Below are positions 57,463 to 64,000 of a stretch of DNA of 64,000 nucleotides, in pieces. The DNA is from CAYLJJ01 sp964384025 (GTDB lineage: Bacteria; Myxococcota_A; Bradymonadia; UBA7976; UBA1532), in the NCBI GenBank assembly GCA_964384025.1, contig CAYLJJ010000005.1, positions 1-64,000 of the forward strand. The letters run 5' to 3'. The translations under genes and the position numbers were made by a program. The notes under the pieces were generated by a model. It saw only the letters and a list, made by a program, of their open reading frames with translations, ran no database searches and had not been told where the DNA came from. The first letter of the stretch is position 1; each line of letters starts with the position of its first letter.

Positions 57463-57905
57463 TCTTCCTCCTCTATGGGCTCCCAGAGGAGCGCCAACAT
57501 CAGATAATCTGCGGGGAAGATCTCCTCTTCCCCTTCAAAAAGAGTTTCTCTGGGGGACTCTTGAGCTTCTTGTGGCTCGTTGAGAGAAGCCCAATCGTCT
57601 AACCAGTCATTCTCAGGCTCCTCTGGATTCAACTCCGCCAAAATGAGAGGGCTGGCCCAGTCGCTTTGAACCCAGCCCTTCAGACCCCAATCTTGCTCTG
57701 TCGATCTGGGCGCTTCTCCCAAAAGGGCCAGGGACAGAAGGGCGCTGGTGCTCAACAAGCCTCCCAACCAGAGCAGGGGCCGTTTTTTAGGGGGCGTATC
57801 CAGCCTGGAGATCACCCTCCGCTCAAAATCCATCCGCGCCTCTGGGCTTTGGAGAGGAGGCGCAGAGTGCTTTTTGAGGCTCTCTAAAAACTTCTGTTCC
57901 TTCAT
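57459..57905 (-). CDS. Putative membrane anti-sigma factor
   Basis: The product has 148 residues. The N-terminal 35 are soluble and charged (MKEQKFLESLKKHSAPP) and would be cytosolic. A single membrane helix (LLWLGGLLSTSALLSLALLG, about 45-65) follows, and the outer part is short and very acidic. This matches the layout of anti-sigma factors that hold an ECF sigma at the membrane, although no zinc-binding H-x3-C-x2-C motif is present, so it is not a ZAS-type anti-sigma. It is overlapped by four bases both by the sigma gene before it and by the Spy-like gene after it. The assignment rests mainly on position and topology. Confidence 0.68.
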   Translation of the reverse strand: MKEQKFLESLKKHSAPPLQSPEARMDFERRVISRLDTPPKKRPLLWLGGLLSTSALLSLALLGEAPRSTEQDWGLKGWVQSDWASPLILAELNPEEPENDWLDDWASLNEPQEAQESPRETLFEGEEEIFPADYLMLALLWEPIEEEE

Positions 57906-58444
57906 GACAGCTCCTTTAGATCAGCCAAGCTTTTGCGCAGGGATTTAAGAGCACGGCTCAGGTGGCTCTTGAGGGTCCCCTCCGCCTTCCCCAAGATCTC
58001 AGCCGATTGAGCCACATTGAGCCCCTCCATATAGATCAACACAAAGGCCTCTCGCTGGCCTCGAGAGAGCTGATCGATCGCCTCTAAGATGCGCGCTTGG
58101 AGCCCAGGATCGGGCAGCGGAGGGCGGCTGGGCTCAGGGCGAGCTATAAAGGCTCGCCCTCGACGACGAACAGCGCTCCAACGGCGGCGGTTCTGAACTT
58201 GTCGGATGAGGATACGATAGAACCAAGTGGAGAGCGAAGCCTCTCCTCGAAAGCGGGGTAGAGCCTTCCAGGCTCGAACAAAAGCCTCTTGAGCCAGATC
58301 TTCGGCTGCAGCACGATCCTCCCCCAATAGGCGCCAAGCCATCGAAATCGCCTGGGCTTGGTGCTCCCTAAGGAACTCTCTGAACCGAGCCTCCTGGCTC
58401 TGAACCTGGGCAGGCGCCGTGATGGTCATGGTGTCCTGAAACAT
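57902..58444 (-). CDS. ECF-type RNA polymerase sigma factor
   Basis: The product has about 180 residues. Region 2 is clear (A-I-S-M-A-W-R-L-L-G then AAAEDLAQEAFVRAWKALPRF, and the -10 recognition segment FRGEASLSTWFYRILIRQV), and region 4 is a helix-turn-helix (LSRGQREAFVLIYMEGLNVA then SAEILGKAEGTLKSHLSRA). The start chosen is ATG 58444 with GAGAGAG just upstream; the longer frame begins at a GTG (58477) that would lie in the promoter. It is the first gene of the sigma-anti-sigma-Spy operon. A candidate self-promoter of ECF type lies upstream, suggesting autoregulation. Confidence 0.93.
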   Translation of the reverse strand: MFQDTMTITAPAQVQSQEARFREFLREHQAQAISMAWRLLGEDRAAAEDLAQEAFVRAWKALPRFRGEASLSTWFYRILIRQVQNRRRWSAVRRRGRAFIARPEPSRPPLPDPGLQARILEAIDQLSRGQREAFVLIYMEGLNVAQSAEILGKAEGTLKSHLSRALKSLRKSLADLKELS

Positions 58445-58471
58445 TACTCTCTCTGAATTGAGCGTCTCCTT

Positions 58472-58500
58472 GGACACAGCCCAGCCCTCTTTGGGTTACA
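58472..58500 (-). promoter_or_regulatory. Candidate ECF promoter for the sigma operon
   Basis: On the minus strand TGTAACC (58500-58494), 16 bases, and GTGTCC (58477-58472) resemble the -35 AAC and -10 GTC pattern of ECF-controlled promoters. Initiation near 58465 would place the start codon 58444 about 20 bases downstream, consistent with the ATG choice. It overlaps the hairpin at 58486-58520. Confidence 0.4.
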
Positions 58501-58526
58501 GCCTCTCGCTCCCAAAGAGGTTTTTT
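58486..58526 (+). terminator. Perfect 10-bp hairpin followed by a T-run
   Basis: CCTCTTTGGG (58486-58495), a 15-base loop and CCCAAAGAGG (58511-58520) form a perfect stem followed by six T residues on the plus strand. No plus-strand gene precedes it. On the minus strand it follows the esterase stop directly, with the A-run first and no U-run after. It may act as the esterase terminator in a bidirectional way, or as an operator in the sigma promoter region. The strand given is that of the T-run. Confidence 0.45.
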
Positions 58527-59581
58527 CAGTGACTGTTTAAAAACTCCCAGATCGCAGGGTTGAGGGCCTGACCTGCATAGCCTCGATGGCCTACCCCCTC
58601 CAGCAACTCAAAGTGAACTGGATAGTCGGCTTGTTCTAAACGCTGAGCAGACTCCTGAGCGGCTCCTGCATTGGAGTCCAACTCACCGATCTGGATGAAG
58701 TAGGGGAGAGGACGACGCTCTCGCCAAGGCCAACCAGGGATCGACTCTGTAGCCGCGCTGACCATCACCCCATCCACGCTCTCTCCACGCGCCAATCCCG
58801 CACTAAAAGCGAGGAAGCCTCCCTGGGAGTGTCCCCAAATTTGAACATCACCAACAGCACAGCGAGCTTGTCCCTGAGCGATGATGGCATCGATCAGCTC
58901 TAGATCTTCATTGTCATCCTCATTGTAAGCGTCCCAGATCGCCTGAAGAGCGCCTCCAACCGCAGGGATCTCGATCTGTCTCATCCGCCCCGCTGGGGTC
59001 GCTACTACAGCCCCTCGCGAGAGCACGAAGCCACAGATCTGACTCCAGGCACAGAAATCATCTGGGTTGTCTCCATTGCCATGAAGAGCGATGACCAGGG
59101 TCGCTCCACCGCCAACCCCTTGCGGGACCTCAAAGCGAACATCTCGTGCCTGTCCCTGGATATTCAGGCTCCAACGCTCAGAGAGACAACCGTGGGGAAG
59201 CTCAACGTCTGGGATGGGACGAACATCGGGGATAGGGCGAACATCTGGGATGGGACGAACATCTGGGATAGGGCGAACATCTGGGATAGGGCGAACATCG
59301 GGGACAGGAGGAGAATCTGGGGCAACTCTTTGATCTCTTAGGGCCTGAAAATCAGGTTCAAACCGAAGATCTTCAAAGGAACTCAGATCTTGCCCTTGAT
59401 CCCAGAGCGCTCCGCTGTCCCTGCTCCCCTGAGTATCTGGTCGTTCAGGAGAGGCTCCTCGATCAGGCTGAGGAGTTGGAACCTGACTCTCAACTTGGCT
59501 GTCCCAGGCTTCACCATCCACGCTCATCTTGACCGTACAGCCCAGGAGCAACAGAGCGAAGCTGATATGCAAACTCTTCAT
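58526..59581 (-). CDS. Lipoprotein esterase (alpha/beta hydrolase, PHB-depolymerase type)
   Basis: MKSLHISFALLLLGC is the lipoprotein signal. A 110-residue linker rich in Pro, Asp and Arg carries five tandem PIPDVR units. The hydrolase domain (about 130-350) has the oxyanion segment VIALHGNGDNP, the nucleophile Ser in WGHSQGGFLAFSAG, the Asp in QIGELDSNAG and the His in GVGHRGY, a complete catalytic triad. The spacing matches the feruloyl-esterase/PHB-depolymerase group of extracellular esterases. No substrate can be named. It ends next to a hairpin and is separate from the ECF operon that follows. The membrane anchor plus long linker suggests outer-surface display. Confidence 0.87.
   Translation of the reverse strand: MKSLHISFALLLLGCTVKMSVDGEAWDSQVESQVPTPQPDRGASPERPDTQGSRDSGALWDQGQDLSSFEDLRFEPDFQALRDQRVAPDSPPVPDVRPIPDVRPIPDVRPIPDVRPIPDVRPIPDVELPHGCLSERWSLNIQGQARDVRFEVPQGVGGGATLVIALHGNGDNPDDFCAWSQICGFVLSRGAVVATPAGRMRQIEIPAVGGALQAIWDAYNEDDNEDLELIDAIIAQGQARCAVGDVQIWGHSQGGFLAFSAGLARGESVDGVMVSAATESIPGWPWRERRPLPYFIQIGELDSNAGAAQESAQRLEQADYPVHFELLEGVGHRGYAGQALNPAIWEFLNSH
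59204..59309. repeat. 18-bp tandem repeat encoding PIPDVR linker
   Basis: Five full 18-base units (59220-59309) and a partial one encode Pro-Ile-Pro-Asp-Val-Arg in the esterase linker. Units differ at only two or three positions, which suggests recent expansion. The frame is kept in each unit. Confidence 0.9.
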
Positions 59582-59657
59582 CTCACACAGCTACTCCAGT
59601 TTAAGCACTCTGCCAAGTCCCCCATATGGATCCAAATTCCCTCTTTTGCGTAGCGCC

Positions 59658-59685
59658 TTGACATTTTTTGGCCCTCAGCTGAGAT
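59658..59685 (+). promoter_or_regulatory. Possible sigma-70 promoter for the DUF4349 operon
   Basis: A perfect TTGACA (59658-59663) is followed after 16 bases by TGAGAT (59680-59685), a weak -10. A start near 59692 would give a leader of about 40 bases containing a short out-of-frame ATG at 59708, ahead of GGGAG and the ATG at 59733. Confidence 0.38.
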
Positions 59686-59732
59686 CTTCAAGCAAGGGAG
59701 ATCAAAGATGGCTCGTCCACAGGGAGAAAACC

Positions 59733-60971
59733 ATGCGATATAGATTCCTGCTCTTACCCCTCCTCTTGAGCGCCTGTGGAGGGTCCTCGCCTCGATATTC
59801 TATGCCTGATCGGGTCGGCATCCAGGGAGGCGCAGCCCCTGCCCCCCCCCCTGCTCCAGGTCAGGTCTTCTATGAGCGAGACTCAGAAGACAATATGCTC
59901 ATGGTGGCGGATGAGGCAGCTCCAGCTGAGCGGATGCTGGCCTCAGCCAAGGTTCGGTCTTCCCCCAAGCGAGGCTCCTTGAGCCGCCAAGAACCTCGCG
60001 AACAGATCAAGAAAAAGCCCAGCCCTCAGCGCGCTAAGAGGCAGAAAGCCAGCCCAGCGATGGTGGTCTACTCCGGCTACCTCAGCCTACGAGTACGTCG
60101 GATGTTGGAGACCGTGGACTCCATCACCGCTTGGATCGAAGCAAAGGGGGGCTATATCCAGTCTCTGACCAAGCAGGTGATCGTGGTTCGTGTTCCCTCT
60201 GAACACTTTGAGGCTGCGATGGAGGAGTTCTCCGGTTTGGGAGAGGTCCTCAACCACTCGATCAACTCGGTGGATGTCAGCGCCCGTTATACCGATCTAA
60301 GCGCTCGCTTGGCGGTCTCCAAACAGGCCCGTGAGCGCCTGCTTGTCTTGCTGGAGCAGGTCAAGGAGGTACAGCAGCGTCTGCGCATTCTACAGGAGAT
60401 CAAGCGCCTCAGTGAGCAGATCGAGACCATCGAATCGACCCTCAACACCCTGCGACAGCTGGCCGACTTCTCCACCATCACCGTCCAGCTTCAACCTGTC
60501 GTCCAAGGTTCTCGTGCGCGGCAGCATCGCTCCCCCTTCCAGTGGATTCGCAATCTTCAAGCCCACTACGCCAGCCTTAAGGAGGGCAAGGGAGACTTTA
60601 GCCTTAAGCTGCCTAAAGGCTTTGTGCTCTTTGAAGATGATGATCTCTTCCGCGCCCGAGCTGCAGATACCAGCACCCTGCGTGGTGCCAAATTGAAGAA
60701 CGATCCCAAGGGAGATGGGTCGTTTTGGGCTCGGGCAATCCAACATGAGATGAGCGGTCGAGATGAGGAGAGCCTCAAAGAGGGCGAGAGCGCCGGACTC
60801 ATCTGGCGGGTGTATCGCAGCAAGGATCTTCGCCCCCGCTACTACCTCTTGGCTGTACAGACTCAAGGGGAGCAGCTCTTCCTTATTGAGGCTCACTTCC
60901 CCAACGAGACCGCCTGGACAGAGCGTGGAGACGCGGTGATCCAGTCCCTCTCCAGCTTTAAGATCAAGTGA
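59733..60971 (+). CDS. DUF4349 lipoprotein
   Basis: ATG 59733, seven bases after GGGAG, gives a lipoprotein signal (MRYRFLLLPLLLSAC) and 412 residues. After a Pro/Ala and basic linker, residues 110-255 match the DUF4349 family: Y-S-G-Y-L-S-L-R-V at the start, G-G-Y-I-Q-S-L-T, V-R-V-P-S-E-H-F-E-A-A-M-E-E, D-V-S-A-R-Y-T-D-L-S-A-R-L and a long coiled coil (QQRLRILQEIKRLSEQIETIE). Most family members carry a C-terminal membrane helix; this one has a lipid anchor instead and an extra 140-residue domain (YYLLAVQTQGEQLFLIEAHF). The gene is four to six bases from the next, which belongs to the same family. Function unknown; envelope location is clear. Confidence 0.86.
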   Translation: MRYRFLLLPLLLSACGGSSPRYSMPDRVGIQGGAAPAPPPAPGQVFYERDSEDNMLMVADEAAPAERMLASAKVRSSPKRGSLSRQEPREQIKKKPSPQRAKRQKASPAMVVYSGYLSLRVRRMLETVDSITAWIEAKGGYIQSLTKQVIVVRVPSEHFEAAMEEFSGLGEVLNHSINSVDVSARYTDLSARLAVSKQARERLLVLLEQVKEVQQRLRILQEIKRLSEQIETIESTLNTLRQLADFSTITVQLQPVVQGSRARQHRSPFQWIRNLQAHYASLKEGKGDFSLKLPKGFVLFEDDDLFRARAADTSTLRGAKLKNDPKGDGSFWARAIQHEMSGRDEESLKEGESAGLIWRVYRSKDLRPRYYLLAVQTQGEQLFLIEAHFPNETAWTERGDAVIQSLSSFKIK

Positions 60972-60976
60972 GAGTG

Positions 60977-61579
60977 ATGATGAGCGTTAAACTCAGCCTA
61001 TTGTCCCTGCTCCTGGTGGCTACCGCTTGGGCCGGAGAGCAACGTCAGACCGCCCTGGAGGCTAAGGTCCTTCTGAAAGTGGTTCATCCCGCCAAAGTAC
61101 GTAAGCTCCTGATGGATAAGGCCGCCTCTCTGGGAGGGCATCACACCCAGGTGACCGACCATTCCCTCCAGATCAAAGTCCCCCCTCAACACCTCAGCAG
61201 CTTCCTCCGTTACGTGGGAGAGCAGGGGCTACTGTTGGAGAAGACCATCTCTCGCGCTGATCTCACAGAGGGCCTAGCTAAGCAGGAGGGGCGTCTACGC
61301 TCCAAGCAGGGCATCTTTGTTAAGCTGCGAGAGTTTTTCGATGGCTCTAACCTGATGGCGACTTTGGAGATCGAGCGCAATATGCGTCAACTTGTCCAGG
61401 AGATGGAGCAGATCAAGGGCCAACTCCGGGTGCTGCGTTCCCGAGCCAGTCATGCTGCGGTCAACATCCGCTTTAACTATCATCAACGAAAGAAGCTGAT
61501 CTACGTCCGCTCCCCATTCCAGTGGTTAAACAGCGTGGGCCTCGATCGCTTTATATCTGAATTTCAGGAGGTGCAGTGA
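60977..61579 (+). CDS. Exported DUF4349-like protein
   Basis: ATG 60977 (or the adjacent ATG at 60980, or GTG at 60968) begins a Sec signal (MMSVKLSLLSLLLVATAWAG). The mature 180 residues are a trimmed DUF4349 domain: E-A-K-V-L-L-K-V at the start, SLGGHHTQVTDHSLQIKVPP, then a coiled coil (LATLEIERNMRQLVQEMEQIK-like), and S-H-A-A-V-N-I-R-F. It lacks the membrane anchor of its neighbour, so it is probably soluble in the periplasm and may partner it. Its stop overlaps the next start (TGATG), and that next gene has AGGAGG eight bases before its ATG. Confidence 0.82.
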   Translation: MMSVKLSLLSLLLVATAWAGEQRQTALEAKVLLKVVHPAKVRKLLMDKAASLGGHHTQVTDHSLQIKVPPQHLSSFLRYVGEQGLLLEKTISRADLTEGLAKQEGRLRSKQGIFVKLREFFDGSNLMATLEIERNMRQLVQEMEQIKGQLRVLRSRASHAAVNIRFNYHQRKKLIYVRSPFQWLNSVGLDRFISEFQEVQ

Positions 61580-62028
61580 TGCTTAAGCGCAGCCTCTGGA
61601 TCAGCCTATTTCTGCTCTCCGCCTGCGGCCCTAACTATCAGATAGAGGCCCCCGAAGCCTTTAAGCGCTATGAGGAGGGAAAGTTTCACTGGATCACCGC
61701 TGATGGTGTGATCCTGCGTGCCCGCGAGGTGAAAAACTATCCAGTGGCGGGGTTAAGCTTCTGGGTAGATGCCATGAAGGGGCATTTGGAGAAGCGAGGC
61801 TATGCGCTCAAAGCGGAGCCGCGCTGCTTTGAGACCCGCAAGAAGCTCTCTGGCTGTACCCTGGACTTTCTGCTGCCCCACGGCGCTGAAGATTGGGTGA
61901 TGAGTGAGACCCTCTTTGTGGTAGGGGAACGGGTGATCTTGCTGGAAGTGGCGGGATCCTACGAACGCTTCAGCCCGCTGGAAGGGGATCTTAAGAAGGC
62001 GATGATCAGCTTTGAACCGGGTAGTTAA
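61579..62028 (+). CDS. Small lipoprotein, third gene of the DUF4349 operon
   Basis: ATG 61579 has AGGAGG seven bases upstream and overlaps the previous stop. The 149 residues begin with a lipoprotein signal (MLKRSLWISLFLLSAC) and form a compact alpha/beta domain (RYEEGKFHWITADGVILRAR, then LSFWVDAMKGHLEKRGYAL, then TLDFLLPHGAEDWVMSETLFV). I do not recognise the family. Two Cys (Arg-Cys-Phe and Gly-Cys-Thr) could form a disulfide. The gene overlaps the 3' end of the cardiolipin synthase gene by four bases, convergently. Tight coupling to the two DUF4349 genes suggests a shared complex. Confidence 0.78.
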   Translation: MLKRSLWISLFLLSACGPNYQIEAPEAFKRYEEGKFHWITADGVILRAREVKNYPVAGLSFWVDAMKGHLEKRGYALKAEPRCFETRKKLSGCTLDFLLPHGAEDWVMSETLFVVGERVILLEVAGSYERFSPLEGDLKKAMISFEPGS

Positions 62029-63107
62029 AGCCAACGCCTCAGCTTCCAAGCGAACCACTCCATCATCTTGATCCACCAAGAGCGGCAGCGCCAGGGCTCC
62101 AGCTTAACTTGTTCTGCCCGTCCCAAGTCCTCTTCAAAGCGAGCCTCCATCTGACGTCCGATGTAGCGGTCCTCGATGGCGACGTTGATCTCCAGATTGT
62201 AGAGCCAGGAGCGATAGTCCAAGTTAAAAGAGCCTAGAGTGGACCAGCGCCGATCCACCACAGCGCTCTTGCTGTGTAGATTGCGGCCTGTATAGTGATA
62301 GATCTCCACCCCAGCCTTAAGCAATCTACTGTAGAGATGCTGCCCGGCGAGCTGCACCAAGCGAACATCAGAGCGACCAGGGAGCAGGATCCTGACATGG
62401 ACCCCCCGCTTGGCGGCGTTGATCAAGCTCCTTCGGAGCAGGCGATCAGGGAGAAAATAAGCGTTGCTGACGCAGATGGATCGCAGCGCCTCCTGAAAAG
62501 CGATGATATATGCATTACGGATGCTTCGTCGCGCCCGAAAGTGGTTGGCGAGGAGCCGCAGCCGGGGCCTGTTGAGGGGTCTTGGGCTGGGATGGTTCCG
62601 AAACCAACGCCTGCCTCGCCGCTCCCAAGTGTGCAGGAAGATCTCACGCATCTGCCCTACAACGGGACCCTCGATGGAGAGCGCATCATCACGCCAACCT
62701 CCACCTCCTTCCTCCTCAGGAGCCCACTGATTCCCCAGATTGAGCCCCCCCGTAAAACCATGGCGTCCATCGATGACCAAGAGCTTGCGGTGATCACGAA
62801 GACCTAAGCGTTTGAGCCTCAAAGGGAAAAATGGATGATACTCATAAATCTGGCAGCCCGCTTGGCGCAGACCTTCCCAGTGCGCTGCGCTGCTCTTCAA
62901 AGAGCCAAAGGCGTCATAGATGATCAAGACCTTGAGCCCAGCCTGAGCCCGCTCACTCAGAGCCTCAGCGAAACGTCGGCCCAAACGATCATCAGCGAAC
63001 CAGTACATCTCCAAGAGGATCTCATGCTCCGCTTGGCGGATCGCTGAGAGCATGGCAGGGAAGACCTCGACGCCATCCTTGAGGAGCCGAATACAGTTGC
63101 CTTTCAT
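62025..63107 (-). CDS. Phospholipase-D-type cardiolipin synthase
   Basis: The 360 residues contain two HKD motifs: His106-x-Lys108-x4-Asp113 (DHRKLLVIDGRHGFTGGLN) and His278-x-Lys280-x4-Asp285 (HSKSAVVDRRWSTLGSFN). These are the catalytic signatures of the phospholipase D family. The protein has no membrane helix, like E. coli ClsB (about 410 residues), and starts directly at the catalytic core. It joins phosphatidylglycerol and another phospholipid into cardiolipin, or transfers other headgroups; the choice cannot be made from sequence. Thirteen bases separate it from the stop of the barrel-like gene, suggesting one operon. No ribosome-binding site is obvious ahead of ATG 63107. Confidence 0.9.
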   Translation of the reverse strand: MKGNCIRLLKDGVEVFPAMLSAIRQAEHEILLEMYWFADDRLGRRFAEALSERAQAGLKVLIIYDAFGSLKSSAAHWEGLRQAGCQIYEYHPFFPLRLKRLGLRDHRKLLVIDGRHGFTGGLNLGNQWAPEEEGGGGWRDDALSIEGPVVGQMREIFLHTWERRGRRWFRNHPSPRPLNRPRLRLLANHFRARRSIRNAYIIAFQEALRSICVSNAYFLPDRLLRRSLINAAKRGVHVRILLPGRSDVRLVQLAGQHLYSRLLKAGVEIYHYTGRNLHSKSAVVDRRWSTLGSFNLDYRSWLYNLEINVAIEDRYIGRQMEARFEEDLGRAEQVKLEPWRCRSWWIKMMEWFAWKLRRWL

Positions 63108-63120
63108 AACAAAGGCGGGT

Positions 63121-63726
63121 TCAGAACCAGAAACTCATTAAGATAGAAGCAGCACCCACACCATAGGTGGTGATGCTGCGATCTCCCGCATCTGTCTCCT
63201 CACTATCCATCTGTATGCCCAAACGGTACTCAGCTCCTGCGCTCACGTTATGGGTCAGAAACCAGCTGACCCCCAAAATCCCAGAAGCGGTGATGGAGCT
63301 GCTGTCAGTGTCGTTATCATCTCCTTCAGGATCAGTAGATTCCATGCCTATGATGGCCAGCCCGCCCGTATAGAGAAGCAGATTTGTGCGCTTGAAGAGG
63401 AGTATCTCCACTCCCCCCTCCACACCAAAACGGTTGCTCTCATCCTTGGTCCTGTCAGCACCCTCTCTCTTAGGATCCCACTCGTTGGTGTTGTTATTGA
63501 GCCCAAACCCTCCCCTGACAGCCATCCCAGAGCTGAGCATATAGCGCCCCCCGATACCCAGGCCATCCAAGAGCCCTGGGGTGCTGCTCATCAGGCCACC
63601 CATGGAGAACATAAGGGCGCCGTTGCCCCCTCTGATCTTCTTGGTGTAGTTCTCAGCTGTTTTTTGAGCTTGAACCTGTGAAAAACTCAAGCCCAGGCTG
63701 ACGATAATCATCAAGATCTTTTTCAT
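63121..63726 (-). CDS. Outer-membrane beta-barrel-like protein
   Basis: ATG 63726 (GGGG five bases before) starts a Sec signal (MKKILMIIVSLGLSFSQVQA), and 201 residues follow. The mature part alternates Gly-rich strands with polar turns: MFSMGGLMSSTPGLLDGLG, GIGGRYMLSSGMAVRGGFGL, GVEGGVEILLFKR, TASGILGVSWFL, AGAEYRLGIQM, and the terminal Phe in MSFWF, as in outer-membrane barrels. The size suggests eight strands. No enzyme motif. It sits between the partial Cys-rich gene (15 bases before) and the cardiolipin synthase gene, so all three may share a transcript. Confidence 0.75.
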   Translation of the reverse strand: MKKILMIIVSLGLSFSQVQAQKTAENYTKKIRGGNGALMFSMGGLMSSTPGLLDGLGIGGRYMLSSGMAVRGGFGLNNNTNEWDPKREGADRTKDESNRFGVEGGVEILLFKRTNLLLYTGGLAIIGMESTDPEGDDNDTDSSSITASGILGVSWFLTHNVSAGAEYRLGIQMDSEETDAGDRSITTYGVGAASILMSFWF

Positions 63727-63741
63727 TTTCACCCCTTAGTC

Positions 63742-64000
63742 TCAAAAACATTCCGGTATTTGTTCACAACTGCTTTCTATGACGCAGGCAGACATCCGGG
63801 TTCCATCAATATCACTTTGGCATTGCCGAACGCAATCTGGTCTTAAGCCAAAACATCCTTCTATACGATCACAAGCATGAAAACATTGGTCAGCAGGTTC
63901 AGATTCGACGACGACGTCGTCTGAAACGCGAGACTCATTGAATTTTTCAAAACAAACATCAAGCCCACTGCAGCTTGCACTGAGACCGCACTCAATTAAA
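63742..64000 (-). CDS. Cys-rich secreted protein, C-terminal part only
   Basis: This open frame is cut by the right edge; the stop TGA is at 63742-63744. The visible 85 residues are acidic and have about 11 cysteines in a regular pattern (CGLSASCSGLDVC, CFHACDRIEGC, CVRQCQSD, SACVIESSCEQIPECF). This is the disulfide-rich type seen in myxobacterial surface proteins, with spacing unlike that of the lipoproteins elsewhere in the window. It is followed 15 bases later by the barrel-like gene, so it is probably the upstream gene of an operon. The N-terminus and any signal peptide lie outside. Confidence 0.7.
   Translation of the reverse strand, partial: LIECGLSASCSGLDVCFEKFNESRVSDDVVVESEPADQCFHACDRIEGCFGLRPDCVRQCQSDIDGTRMSACVIESSCEQIPECF

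Noticed and set aside
58511..58526. Hairpin plus T-run as the terminator of a plus-strand gene
   Set aside because: No plus-strand gene lies upstream, so it is reported only as a hairpin of uncertain role.

Overview
The window looks like a chromosomal segment of a Gram-negative bacterium, most plausibly a myxobacterial or Bradymonas-like former deltaproteobacterium. This is inferred from style, not from a marker gene. The clues are many lipoproteins with long low-complexity linkers, Cys-rich CxxDxDC repeats joined to PPC beta-sandwich domains, thrombospondin-type-3 calcium repeats, a PEGA-tailed Ser/Thr kinase with a zinc ribbon, an LptE-type lipoprotein, a type VI secretion ClpV and a sigma-54 RNA-repair operon. 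Most of the window is moderately GC-rich; about 37.9-54.1 kb is visibly AT-rich. No rRNA, tRNA, CRISPR array, insertion sequence or integrase was seen.

Layout. 0-10 kb: four large minus-strand surface or secreted proteins (three lipoproteins and one Sec-exported protein with HYR/Ig-like domains). 10.2-14.8 kb: RNA repair, with rtcR divergent from archease-rtcB-rtcA and a sigma-54-type promoter between them. 15-21.4 kb: a large lipoprotein, an exported caspase/EF-hand/FGE-fold protein, a CsgG/FlgT-like lipoprotein, a TPR protein and a membrane protein. 21.5-24.7 kb: cysteine desulfurase converging on a divergent polynucleotide phosphorylase. 24.9-30.5 kb: a tightly overlapping minus-strand operon nfeD-floA-55 aa ORF-metallopeptidase-lptE-holA. 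30.6-36.0 kb: an unknown helical protein, then a three-gene operon (TPR membrane protein, orphan periplasmic substrate-binding lipoprotein, transmembrane Ser/Thr kinase) with 4-base overlaps. 36.3-37.8 kb: a histidine ammonia-lyase-like enzyme whose MIO triad reads Ala-Cys-Gly.

37.9-54.1 kb is the most unusual part. Two paralogous exported proteins share an N-terminal domain, five LDG-type stalk repeats and a trimeric-fibre-like collar, but end in different heads. One head is fibrinogen-like. The other is a roughly 2,650-residue array of 12 discoidin-like domains, each inserted inside a thrombospondin-3 repeat. The 12 copies follow an ABCD order repeated three times. A divergent 1.6-kresidue Cys-rich/PPC lipoprotein lies next to them. 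In all three genes the 5' end has host-like composition while the rest is AT-rich.

54.2-64 kb: an orphan ClpV whose 3' end overlaps, antisense, the Pro-rich tail of a Spy-like gene in an ECF sigma/anti-sigma operon; an esterase lipoprotein; a three-gene DUF4349 operon; a phospholipase-D-type cardiolipin synthase; an outer-membrane beta-barrel-like protein; and the 3' end of a Cys-rich protein.

The overall impression is an envelope- and surface-focused region combined with RNA-repair, stress-response and housekeeping genes. The best candidates for undescribed biology are the ABCD discoidin/TSP3 adhesin with its fibrinogen-headed sister, the substrate-binding-protein/kinase operon, and the exported caspase-FGE protein with its lipoprotein neighbours.
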